Part shown: one piece after another, positions 34,701 through 46,700 of the stretch
Numbering within the stretch: the stretch's first letter is position 1
Layout: every line of letters begins with the position of its first letter
Assembly: GCA_963573305.1 (NCBI GenBank)
Contig: OY754337.1
Location: 50,357,164 to 50,421,163 of the forward strand
Direction of reading: 5' to 3'
Source: Pyrrhosoma nymphula
Lineage: Eukaryota > Arthropoda > Insecta > Odonata > Coenagrionidae
Length of the DNA stretch: 64,000 bases
Position numbers and translations under genes: made by a program
The notes under the pieces: generated by a model
What the model saw: only the letters and a program-made list of their open reading frames with translations
Database searches by the model: none
What the model was told of the DNA's origin: nothing

Positions 34701-37700
34701 GATCTTCGCAAAAGAAACGAATAAACTTAATTGTTTATTGGAAGATTAGGTAAAACTTTTTTGAGAGAATAGTTCTGATTCGAAATATTATTACGATAAT
34801 TAAGTCAATATTTGATATAGCAATGGAATTGAAGAGGCAATCATTAAAATCCCGTTGGTGTTTTTTTATAGATCTTATTTAAACTGTTAATGGCTGTAAA
34901 TATCGTAGAGGATGTCTTATTCATCATAAATGATATTAATAAGGCAATTTTTTTTAGACAAAATAATATGATTAGGGCACATATGATCCAGTTATGTGAA
35001 TATTTGGTGTAAGTATCAAGCAATAATTAAACACAAGAATCAGGACTCATCCATCGTATATAAAATTTATATAACATAAATTTCCCTTTGGATAAAATAA
35101 ATGAATATGACTAGAGCACATGAATTCCAGTTTTGTAAAAATATTAGGATAAAATAATATACCAAACAATAACTAAACAAAGTATCACTCTTATCTATCG
35201 TAAATAATATATGTAAAACAAAAATTTCTCTTTGGATAAAGTAAATTAATAAGACTAGGACACATACTCCTGTTCTGTGAACATATGATAAAAAACATTA
35301 TACCAAGTAATAATTAAATACTGGCATACATGTGTACATGGTAGTTTCTTAAGCTTTACTTTTTGCCATATATTTGTAATTTGAATTTAAAAAAAGGATC
35401 GCATTCAGTTTATCGTCTCCTAAGCGCGTGCGACAATCGCCGAGGACCAGCCCGGCTTTTAAGAATAGTCTTTCGCATGTCACGGAACTGGCTATAGCGC
35501 AAAGTTTTTCTTGTACTAACGCTGACAAATTTGGATAATTGAATGTATTATTTTTCCACCAAGTTAGGGGATTTTCATTTCTTTGGAGAATTTCAGCGTC
35601 TTGGTATCTCTGTAGTTCTATTATTGCCCTTGATGTAGCGGTTCCTCTGAGTTGGACGCCAGCTATCTTTTTATGAAGAGCATGCCATACCTCTAGGTCA
35701 TCCTCGTAGGAGGGTGCTGCAATTAAGGTATCCTCCGTCACAGCAGCTCTCGCTTCCATACTTGAGGATACTGAAGCCAATAAACGTAATACCAAAGCCT
35801 TCGCATTTTCAGCCTCGCTTGTGCTCGTAAATGCGATGTGCTTGAAGCGTGGGTCCAGGAAAGTACACACAGCAAGCGTGTTGCTGCATTCCACATTTCC
35901 AAACCTTGAGCTAATCCCGCTCTTGAGGGTCGAAACGACGTTTATCACGGATCGCGGTAAATCTCGCTTCAAGAGGTTACCACAGACAGTTAGTAAGCCA
36001 TTGACGATGGGAATTACCATAGACGCAGTGAGGTACCTCTCTCCACTGATCATCGTAGTTACATTCTCAAAAGTTTTCAGGATGCAACAAAGAGAACTGG
36101 CTACCTTCCACTCTTCCCCACTCAAAACAGGAAAATCTTTGTCTATCAGACCTAAAGTGCTTCTGATGGTAACTTCGAGGTCAACAAATCTCTTTAAGGA
36201 TGTAACTGATGAAACATTCTACAAAAAGTTTATCAATATCTACGTACTTTTTCACGGAGAATATTTATTTACAGTAGATGGTAAATAGAGGAGTAAATTT
36301 ACTTTTCGTTTCAGAAAAATAGGTATCTTTCACAAAACGATCTATATCTATTTAATACAACAGTGTGCTACGCAAGGCATTCATTTGAACTAGATAATCT
36401 AGACCATATATCTAAAATTTACTCATAAAGTATGAAGAAAATAAACACCCCAACTATGTTACTGCGCCTTGAGGACGAAGGCAGGACCACAGTAGGATGT
36501 TTGGAATTCATGTTTCCTCAGGTTTGAGGTAGTCGTCTTATATGAAAGTTTATGTTTGCATATATTGCAAGATGCTATTTCTTCATTAACCACGGTAAAA
36601 AAGTTCCATAACTAATTTTTCTTGTTTTTCCATCATGCACTTAAACATTAACTTTCAAATTGCAAGGATCACTCTCACTCAGACTAAAGCACGATGATGC
36701 AGCGATCACGTTCAATCACCGTTTATTTGCAGTAGCAGTGGTAGCGTGGTATTCGTTAGTAGCACTGCTGCAGTTGGTAGCAGCAGTAGCAGCCTGAGCT
36801 ATCTTCACCGAATTCACAGTCGCGGTGATTTCGAGTATTCAGTCACCGACAGTGACTGCTACTTTTCAGTAACGGTGATTCAATCACAGGTAGCGATATA
36901 TCGCTCACCACTACCGCATGCTATTCGTTAGTGTCTTTCGTCAGTCGACTCTGAGTCGAGTTATCGAGTAGTTGTACTTTCTTATGTAGCACACGCGCGC
37001 GTCCGCGTCATCGTATTTTATACGTTTCTGTCTGGCACGTAGATAGCTAACCTACGAGAAAAGTCGCGGCCATTCTAGTGATCTCGATACGTTATTCTGT
37101 CTGGCATTATGTTCGAGAAAAGTGGCGAATATTATGCTGTTTGTATTTGTTCACACTCCTTATAAGTCTGGAAGCGAACATTCTGGCACCGAATGTTCTC
37201 GAAACAACTGAGCTACATATGTAAGGGAAGCAGAGTCGCTGCCAGGCGGTCAGTTTGAAAGCTACAATCGTCGCGATAACTTGCGCCCCCCCCTTGAGTT
37301 TTTTCTGTATCCGCCACTGTAGCAGGGTAATGGTGTGAAAGGTATGTAGTTCACATGTCAATAAATTTTCTGTATTGAAGCCTTTGAGTCATTGAATGGA
37401 GCAGCTGACTCCCTCATCGGATACCTTTTGCATTGCAATGTTATAACTCTAGGGTTTAATAGTCTAGTGGATAGTTACTGCTTCCATTGACCTAAAAGTT
37501 ATGGGTTTGCATTTCAGGGATGCATCAGGACCACTAGCTGAATTTCATTTTTGACTGAACTAACTGAATTGCATTTTCATCTCTGAAAAGTCACAGGATT
37601 TGATAATCCCAGCAGTGGTGCAGAGTATTCATAACTATTTACTTGTTATAGTGAGAAATTTGTTATGCTTCTTTTCTTATTTTTTGGAAATTTTGAATAA

Positions 37701-40700
37701 GAAGCTAAAGAACATAGCTGTAGCTGTTTTTCCCTTAATCTTATTATAAATCAAAATACAATTGATTTACAGTTACAGATGTTTCTACATAGCCTTAATA
37801 CATACATGTGTGTTTTCAAATTTTATTACATGTATTTTTTTTTATTTCAGGCTTTGCAGTTTTTGTGCTCATCTTTAAACATTCCTGTTGTTGCAAATGG
37901 TGACCTCCATAGCCTGCAAACAGCAAAGGAAATTGCGTCAGACACAGGTTGTAAAGGTGTGTACTATAAACTTAGGCATTACCTGGTCTGCAGTTACCAG
38001 TACTATTAACACAGTCATAAAAAGTAGGCATTATCTTGCTTCATCATAGTTCATGCTCTGGCATGTCCACTACATACTTATTCTACCTCATTTGTTGAGA
38101 AAAGCAATAGTTCTATACTAGGGAATCTCATTCTGTGGTACCCATACCCTGAATATGGCAGTTGAATTTTGCTGGTGGAATAAATTCATAAAAACTATCA
38201 CTTGGTTTAAACATTGCCTCAGGGCTGGGTGCATGAAAATGTTAGGAGAGACAGGGATATACATATAACATTTATTACATCATGATAAGGGAGAGCATTA
38301 TTCTGCAGCTTTACCTGGGCAGATGATGACTCAGATCATAATTTAGTTCTTATGAAATGATAGTACATAACATTAAAGAATGAAAGAAACATGTTTGCGG
38401 TTCCTACACTGCTGTATACCTTCAGATTCATGAAATAGAATGTCAACGAGTTGCAGAACCTTGATAGGGGAAGGAAGAAGATGATGGCCATCTTCAGAAG
38501 TCTTCATTCAAAATCTTCCGTTGCCACATTTTATCTCCTTTGCAATGTTGGCGGTAGAGGTCTATTGAATCTGGAGTACCTCCACAACAGCGTTGTCCTG
38601 GGTACTGCTTGCCAAGTGTTCAAAAGTATAGATCCCCTGCTCAGTCTCATGAGAGAGTATGAGAGTGCAGGAGCCAGGGTGTTTCTCTTCCAGGTGGCAA
38701 AGAGAGCAGCGGACGATAAGGTCTGGACTTGAGCCATGCATCCGATGGAAGTGACAATAAACAACTCGAAATAAAAAAAGCTGAGCAGAAGGCCTTGCTG
38801 AAGGTGCCTTTCTATGCCCCATATGGTTACCACATGCCAGAATGGTGTAATTAATACCCTCACATACCACTGCCTTATATTCAAGGCAGAGGTTGCGGAC
38901 ATGAGATGTAGGGCATGCCGAGCCCAGGTGGTGACCTAAAGTCACCTTCTCTCCGGCTGCAGCTACTACATCAGGTCATGGTATATAGCTTGGCTCTGCG
39001 GGTGTCATACCTACACCTCCGACACCATTATGTAATCAGCAAAACACCTGTGCTGCCCTATGTCCTGGGAGATATCAAGTCCGTCTTGGTGAATGATAAA
39101 TACACAATCTGGTGGAATTATTCCTTCTCCACCACCAGGCAGTTGGAGGCAACTAAGCCTGATATCATTCTCCTTGATCACCTCACACGCTCCATGTTGA
39201 TGATTGAGTTTTTGGCTTTGGCTGAAACAAACATGGATGCAAAAGAAGTGAAAAAATGGGCTACATATCCTGCTAATTAAACTTCGGCAAATGAACCCTG
39301 GACACTCTGTAAAACTAGAAGTCTTCATCATAGTTGTGATCGGTGGAGTTAAAAGCTCCTGCTAAATATCATAAAGTGCATTCCGTCCTGTGTGGCACAG
39401 GCGCAATCACTTGCGGCACACATGCAGAAGGCTGTCATCCTGGGGTCACTCCATCTACTGTGTATGCCTGAACCAAACGCAGCACAGCCACTCATCTGAT
39501 GAGCATTGGATGTAGCTGCAAAAACTACCCAACCCTTCCCGAGTCTCCAGCCATTATGACAGCAATGAAACCTGATGCTTGCCAGGGACTTCGAGGGGAA
39601 TGGTATGAAAGGAACAATAAAAAAATAAACAATGAATATACTATACCAAGGTATAGTATATATCAGGGGTGCCGACTCTGGGGGTGCTACATTGCTCGAG
39701 TACCTCACAAAATTTTTGTGGGGTTGCCCAATACCCCCACAAGCATGGAGAAGTAAATAAAAAAAGAGATAATAACAGAAGAAAAGAAAGGAAGAAAAAA
39801 GGGGAAACTTGATTTTTCATTGTATTTTAAATTGTTGTAGGTCCCAATTATTTCATAGAGCCAAAAAGAGGGATATAAAGTTTGGTTTGGGTGAGAGACT
39901 TTACCAGGGATAAAGACTCGTAAAACTCTGGAAAATTGATGCTGTGAATCATAAGTGGCAAAATTCTGAGTAATTTTTCCTCTATGATGATTCTTCTCGG
40001 GTCTACCCATGCAAGCACAGCTTTGCGACTCATCCAGAAACTTCCTCCAGTCGTGCTCAGTGCTGCTGTCTAGCTGTACTCTCGGGAAAGCGGCAGAGTA
40101 TATAAAACCTGCAGGTGCACTGGGAGGTATTCAGTCACTCAGTATTAGTTCTTTGTGTTATGGATACCTGCTACTGGTCCTCTATTGACTACTTCTTCGT
40201 CAAGTGTAAGCTAGTTTAATTTTTGTTTTTATTTGTGGTGACATCGTTGTACATCGTTTCTTAAGGTTTTGTAGAGAAAATTTGTATTTCTTTAGCTTCC
40301 CTCCTTGAAATACACTTATGTTTAATGTAAACACTCTTACTTTTTTACTGATTAAAACATACCTTTACCTTTTATGTGGATTTACCATTGTTTGGACTCA
40401 TAAACACCTAAAACTGCATTTTCATGGGGGGGTTAAATTTTGAAATTTTTTGGAGGACTGTCCCCTTTTTTGTACTGTGAGTTAGAACTCCCCCACAGAT
40501 TTTCAAAAGCTGGCACCCCTTTTGTATATGCTATACAGTCAAACCTCTTTGAAACGAAATTCTAGGGACCAAGAAAAATTTTTGAAGTTATACTTCTTTG
40601 CGCCCGTTGGAGACTTTTGGGATGGGATGTTGGTCGAGAAACCGCGTCACGCTCTTTTTTGGGTGAGAAAAATCCACAATTGTACTCATTGATACGAATT

Positions 40701-43700
40701 CCTGGGTATTTCTAATCGAGCTAAAAGGATGAAATTTTCAGGGAAGGGTTCAAATTTGGTGTCGAGTCAGGAAATAATTGAAAATCCCAATATTTTTCAT
40801 TGGTTTCGAGTCCAGATAGGATTTTGTTTTTTAATGGGTTTAAATGGGAAAAACGAATAATTTACGTGTAGAGTAATTTTCATTCATTCATTAAAATATG
40901 AAATAATTTAGATACAAGTTTCATTCTTTGACTGAAATGAGGCCAAAAGATCAATGCATTTACTTCTTACAACCGATGTTTCTCTATCGATCGATAAATT
41001 GAAATATTTGAAGTTTAAACGCAAAATTAATGCAAATTTCGATCTTTTTTCATTTTCGTTGCTAAGCAAATTTTTCATTGTTCCTGAGACTTCCAGTACC
41101 TTATGCGCGTGCTATAAAGATTAAACTTAAAGGAATATAACATTCTCCGTGCGTATTTCAATCGCTTTTAACGATATTATGCCTTAGAAATATACTTTTT
41201 ACATTGTTTTATAATTATATACATAAACTGTTTCGTAGCTTTGACACTCCTCCATTTGCTCATGCCTACGAAATCCGTTGGGATCGCTCCAGATTCCTCC
41301 ATTTTGCTTCTGAAACACTCTTTACACCTTATTCCGGGTTTCCCTCTCTCTGTTTTTCCAGGAAACATTAATCTTTGCACCTACTTTCTGAAATGTACCT
41401 CGAAACTCCATTCTACAAGTCAAAACCATGTAAAATGATAATGTTCTATGATGCATTATCTCTTGGATTTTGAAATTATGAATTCAAGTACTACGCCATG
41501 TGTTTAATATGTAAATTATAATAATTGAGATCAGCAAAAATAAAATGAAATGTGAAAATCCATAGCATTTACTTAGCTCATATTGATTGAATTTCATACT
41601 GCCAAATAACTGTAATCATGTTTAATTACAAATATTTACTTCAAAATTGCTCAATGGCATGAAAATAAAAGGAAAAATATAGCAATTACTAAGAAGAACA
41701 AAGTACATATGTCATGGGACCATTCGTTTTATGCTATTATCTCATTATTATATTCTTAGGTCAAAAATTGACCCAGCTAAAATAATTTCCAAAAGAAGTA
41801 AGACCTTATTGCATTCATTTTTAATGATTTACAATGTACTATCATACACTTTTCCCCTTTCGCTTGCAAACTGCAAGCACCCATTTACTCGTTTTGTACG
41901 TTCGAACTTTGAAAAGAAGTTTTGTTTAAAATAACAATATATCGAAGAGAAATATATTGAATAATAGAGAAAAAATGTCTTTTATTTCATTTATATATCC
42001 TGTCTGCCTGTGTGTGTGAGCGGGTGTGTGCGACCGGCCAAAGAAGTATAACTTCCACCGTCTGGTCCGACGCAGACCACGTTTTTTATTGTATAGAGGT
42101 TTTTGTGATACAGAGGTTTCCCTTGTACAGAAGTTATGACCCATTTTAAAATTGGGACCGTAACTTTTTTTCGTTTTATAGAGAACTTGTCTTCTATAGA
42201 GGTTCATTCTAAAGAGGTTTGACTGTACTAATGTATCCCAAACAAAACTGTCTCTCTACCCCCTGATCTTGCCAGTCATAATATAACAATCTGACGGATG
42301 ATAGCCACAAGAAGCACTTGCATTGTGATTATCATCGCTAAAGTATGACTCAAACCTTCATAGCCATAAACTACATGTCAATTTGACCCTCCTGAAACAT
42401 ACCCATGGATTAACAAGTCAAACTTTCACAAAACGCCTTTTAATTCTAACGTAAAGAAAGGCACACTGCTTATGAATTCGGATGTCCAAATCACCACACA
42501 CAATTTACATTAAAGCCCACTTTGTCCAACACTGGGTCTGATGTCCGTCTGAGAGCGAGCCCTTCCTAAAGGTCACCAACAAGGCTTCCTCTGGTGATAA
42601 GCGACGAAAATCCTCTCCGCCAGCGCCTCCTACTCCGCACTCGGAAACATGGTGTGGGCAGTCAAAAGTGCTGCACTGTGGGACACACGGCACATACTCC
42701 ACCTCCCCCTGGGTTTGAGTTTTATAATAATATGGAGAGTATCACTCGGCTGAGGACAGCTCCAAGTAGTCGATCCAACATCTGTGAAACTCAAAGTGTT
42801 AATTAAAATAAAGGAAAATACTTGAGTCATGAGTAAGTCTCTAGCTGTGTCTACACTAAGGTATTTGGGCACAATTTCAACTGAGACAGGTGGGCACTTC
42901 TAAACAATTCTCTGGTAGTAGGATTTATTAATAATACCGTCACCAGTGTTGGGAAACACGATATCACATAAGTACTCGACCACCTATTCATTAGTTTTGC
43001 CGCCTGTTGACAGGCAGCTCTGCTGATGGGGTTTGCTCAAACGACCACTAAATCGCCGATGTGGTAAGGATTCTCACTCCTACCCGCGTTGTATGTACTT
43101 TTCTTTGGTCCTTATGTGTGCTTTCGTTAAATTCCTCCTCACACTGTTTGTCTTTCACACTGACGACATTAGTTCTTGGTAGTAGGTCATCGATATGCCA
43201 TCTGAGTGACAGTGGGCAATGTGGCTTGAAAGAAAATATTAGATTGAATGGAGTGAAGATCGTGGGCCTCATGCTTTGCCGTATTTAAAGCTAATTGTAG
43301 CCACCCCAGACTTTTGTCCTAATGGTTTTGTGAATCAGAATGAAAGGCGATCAGTGCTGATTTTTTTCTGTTGAAACACTCAGCTAAAGATGGTTGTGGA
43401 TAATATGGGATAGTGGTCACATGTTCAATCCCATATCTAAAACACATCTGTTTAAAAGCTTCGGCCCGAAACTGTGGTCCGTTATCCGAGACAAACCTAT
43501 GTGGGGGGCCTTAAAGTCTTGAAAATATTATCATGTAGTGCCTTCATTAAGGTTCTAGTCATGGCCTGCCTAAGTGGAATTATCCAACAGAATTTTGAGA
43601 AACCATCCACTGCAGCGAGTATTATCGTATTCCCTGCCGTACTCCACGATAACGTCCCCACAAAATCCAAGAATATATTTTGCATGGGCCTGTCTGTCCA

Positions 43701-46700
43701 TGTGTGGATGCGAGTTGCCCTGATGTGTTTCTCTGCCCTGGTTTGATCTTAATTATACATACTCGACAACTTCTAACCATTCTTCCATTTTCCCTGTCCA
43801 TTCCTTTCCAGGTATATTTTTCTCTTCTGAATTGTTTTGTAAATACCTAAATGACCCCCGAAACTTGACTCATGATAATAAAAAAACAACATAGGTTTCA
43901 AAAAATTGGGAACTACAATTTTTGCCTGTCCATTCCTGGATTTTCGGCACAAGGTACCGTTCGATAACACAAGTTCCCTAATAGTTTCTCCACTGGATAA
44001 TCTCTTCATTACTTAACTTAATTCTCTGTCCTAGCGTTGATGCTCAGCGATCTCTCGGAAGGCTGGAGGAAAACCCATACTAACTACTTCAACAGGGAAA
44101 CCCTCCTTAACGCTCTTCTCCTTCACCTCGTACATCCTTTATAATGCATCCGTGACTACATTTTGTGTCCCCCTTATGTGTTGCACCTTAAATTTCAGGG
44201 ACCATATTCGAATTACCCAGCATCCTATCTTCCCCAGTTGGCGAGGGTGCGCGAGCAACCAAGATAATGCTTGATTGTCGGTTTCTAATAGGAATTCGGC
44301 ATGTTCGAGATAAGGTCGAAACTTATCTATTCTGAATAAAATGCCAAGACATTCTAGTTCATAAGGGCACAGCACTGCCCCCACGTCTACCGAACTAGCG
44401 TCTGTTTGCAGGACGAAAGGTTTTGAAAAATCGGCCATTCTCAATACTGGGGGAGACGTGATGCATTCTTTTAGTGCCTTGAAAGACTCCTCTTGTTTGG
44501 GTCCCATAGAGAATTTGACCTTGCTTCGCCTTAGAGCATTTAAAAGTGCTGCTTTCTCCGCCAATTTTTGGTATGAATTTTCCATAATAATTAACCATGC
44601 CACTGATCCGGGCCACTTCCTTAGCATTCTTTGGGGGCTTAAAATCTCGAATAGCTTAGAATGACACTAAAATACCAAGAAATGAAATTTCCTTCACAGC
44701 AAACCTCACCTTTCCTGGATTTACTGTCAAGCCTGCCTCTCGCAAACGTGCAAACACCTCTTTTAAATGCTTCACATGGTCCTCAAAAGACTCAGAGTAT
44801 ATTACTACATCATTCAGATAATTAAAAACATAGTTGAATTTTATGTCATGAAAAACAGTATTGAGTAGTCTGGTCAGCACTTGCCCGCTTGTCACGAGAC
44901 CAAAGGTAACTCGTTTGAATTGGTACAAATTCCATCCAGTGCAAAAGCTGGTCACGTGTTTGCACGATGCTGCTAGAGGGATCTGGTAATATGCAGAGTG
45001 TAAATCTCTAGTCATAAAATACTTGACCCTGGTGAACCAATTAAACGTGGAATTTATGTCTGCCAGTGGAGCAGATTCAATTTCCACCTTGGCATTGAGT
45101 TTCCTTAAGTCCACCACCATGCACTAACCCCGTCATGCTTTGGGACTAAAAAGCATGGTGAAGAATATGATGATCTTGAGGCCTTGATCACCCCCTTCCT
45201 TTCTAACTCCCATAGTTGCTCCAGTAGAACCTGGAGCTTGGGCGAACTTAGCCAGTAAGGCTGACTTTTAACGGGCTTCGAATCTGTTAGTCTAATGTCA
45301 TACTCGATGAGGCTGGTAAGCCCTGGTGTTTTAATTAGCACATCTGGAAAGGAATTAATGACGTCCGTTATTTTCTGCTTATCCTCGTTGTTGAGATGTC
45401 CCAGAGTAAATGTCGTTTCCTCTGTTGTTAATTTGTGCTTGGAACATTTGTTAGTGTTATGCTGTGAATTACATTCTCTAGACCTTATTTTGATTGATTG
45501 TTTGTCGGGGGCCTTCGACAGGAGCCCGGGCACTTATACCTTTCTTGGTCCATTGTGCCAACCCCATGCCTATCTGCCACTTGCAGACAGGGGACAAGAG
45601 CACCATGGTAGAGGTATGGAGGAGTGGCCTCCATCCTCCCAGTACAGGTATAGAGGGTGTCCTCCCTCTAACCTTCCCGGTCTGGGTATATCTCCCTCCG
45701 GCCTCCCGGTATCGTTCTGGAGGGAGTATCGCCTCTCCATCCACGCCTGGTCGAGGTATGGAGGAGGGTCACCCATCCAAACCCCGTCCAGGCCCAACGT
45801 TGCTTAACTTCGGTGTTCTGACGGGAACCGGTGTTTCAACGTGGCTAGGCCCTTGCCCTTCTCTAGACCTTAAGTAAATCACCTGGCTTCTATTAAACTT
45901 TAAATTGCACAATTTGTCGGCCACTTTTAAAATCATTTTCGTATGGGCAATAAAATTTCCCCCTAAAATCAAATTTCATGCTACGTTGTCACATATTAGA
46001 AAGGGTAAAGGCATCGATTTTAACTTTTATCGATGCTAAGAGTGAAGCCGCAAAACAAAATACTTCCGTATGTTCAATATTTCAATCAAAGCAATGTGTT
46101 ATTTTAGAACTGTATGTCTCTGCTGTGGTATTCTGTTTACAGGAAAGCAGATCATAGATCCTTCTATGTCTATCCCGACAAAGTATGTAATGGAACTCAC
46201 CAAAGTGATTTACGGCACTAACAGAAATGACTATGGATAATTGGTTCTCTTCCATCGAACTCAGTGACAGATTTGCGGGGCAGAAACTCACAATGGTTGG
46301 TACTATGTATTTGGAGAAATAAATCTGAAATCCCCAAAGCATATATGTGTACAATGAATCACGATAATATGTCATCTGAGTTCTTGTACCAAAGAAAAAA
46401 ATGCTGATTTCCTTTCTACCTATAAATGATAAGAACTTACGTTGCTCTCTTCTATGCATTGCAGAGGCGAGGTAGACAATATTTCTAAGAAACTTGAGGT
46501 AGTGTTGTACTATAATGATAACTTAGGTGGAATAAATGTATTTCATAGGCTTTGCCTTAGCATGAGAACTGCATGGAAAAGATATAGGTTTCCATTATGA
46601 TATTTTTATGCAATTTTGGACACTGATGGAAATATTTTACGAAATTTAAATAATGGGAAACTAAATCGTTTTTTATTATTGAAAGATTTGGCATTATCTT

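Larger units (their letters stand above)
34395..37319 (-). mobile_element. hAT transposon with perfect 8 bp target duplication
   Basis: Termini are CAGTGGCGGATA at 34395 and TATCCGCCACTG at 37308-37319, each followed inwards by a G/C-rich run (ggggggcgcgg; ggggggggcgcaag). The flanks are tagcaggg on both sides (34387-34394, 37320-37327). Length is 2925 bp. The element is CpG-rich against a CpG-poor intron, so it is probably young. The transposase is on the minus strand, and its N-terminal part is missing or beyond recognition. It lies in DUS4L intron 5. Confidence 0.95.
43060..45975 (-). mobile_element. Ty3/gypsy-type pol fragment, defective
   Basis: On the minus strand, in order: a protease C-terminus (ILGGNFIAHTKMILKVADKL, about 45970-45860), reverse transcriptase (45480-44656), RNase H with TDASS and DNQALSWLLAHP (44430-44139), an integrase zinc-binding region with ESSFGGHLGIYKT (44009-43773), and an integrase core with DFVG, VDGFSKFCW, VSDNGPQF and the AECFN segment (43690-43200). 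Frame breaks lie between every domain, and an in-frame stop follows QNH in the integrase. Part of RNase H is deleted between AVLC and YELECLG. No LTR pair can be proven. It is antisense in intron 6. Confidence 0.85.

Noticed and set aside
45295..45877. 170- and 127-codon + strand frames
   Set aside because: Antisense to the gypsy reverse transcriptase and through the GC-rich repeat; no independent support.
46082..46459. 125-codon minus-strand frame
   Set aside because: The + strand carries the piggyBac motifs, so this frame is antisense.
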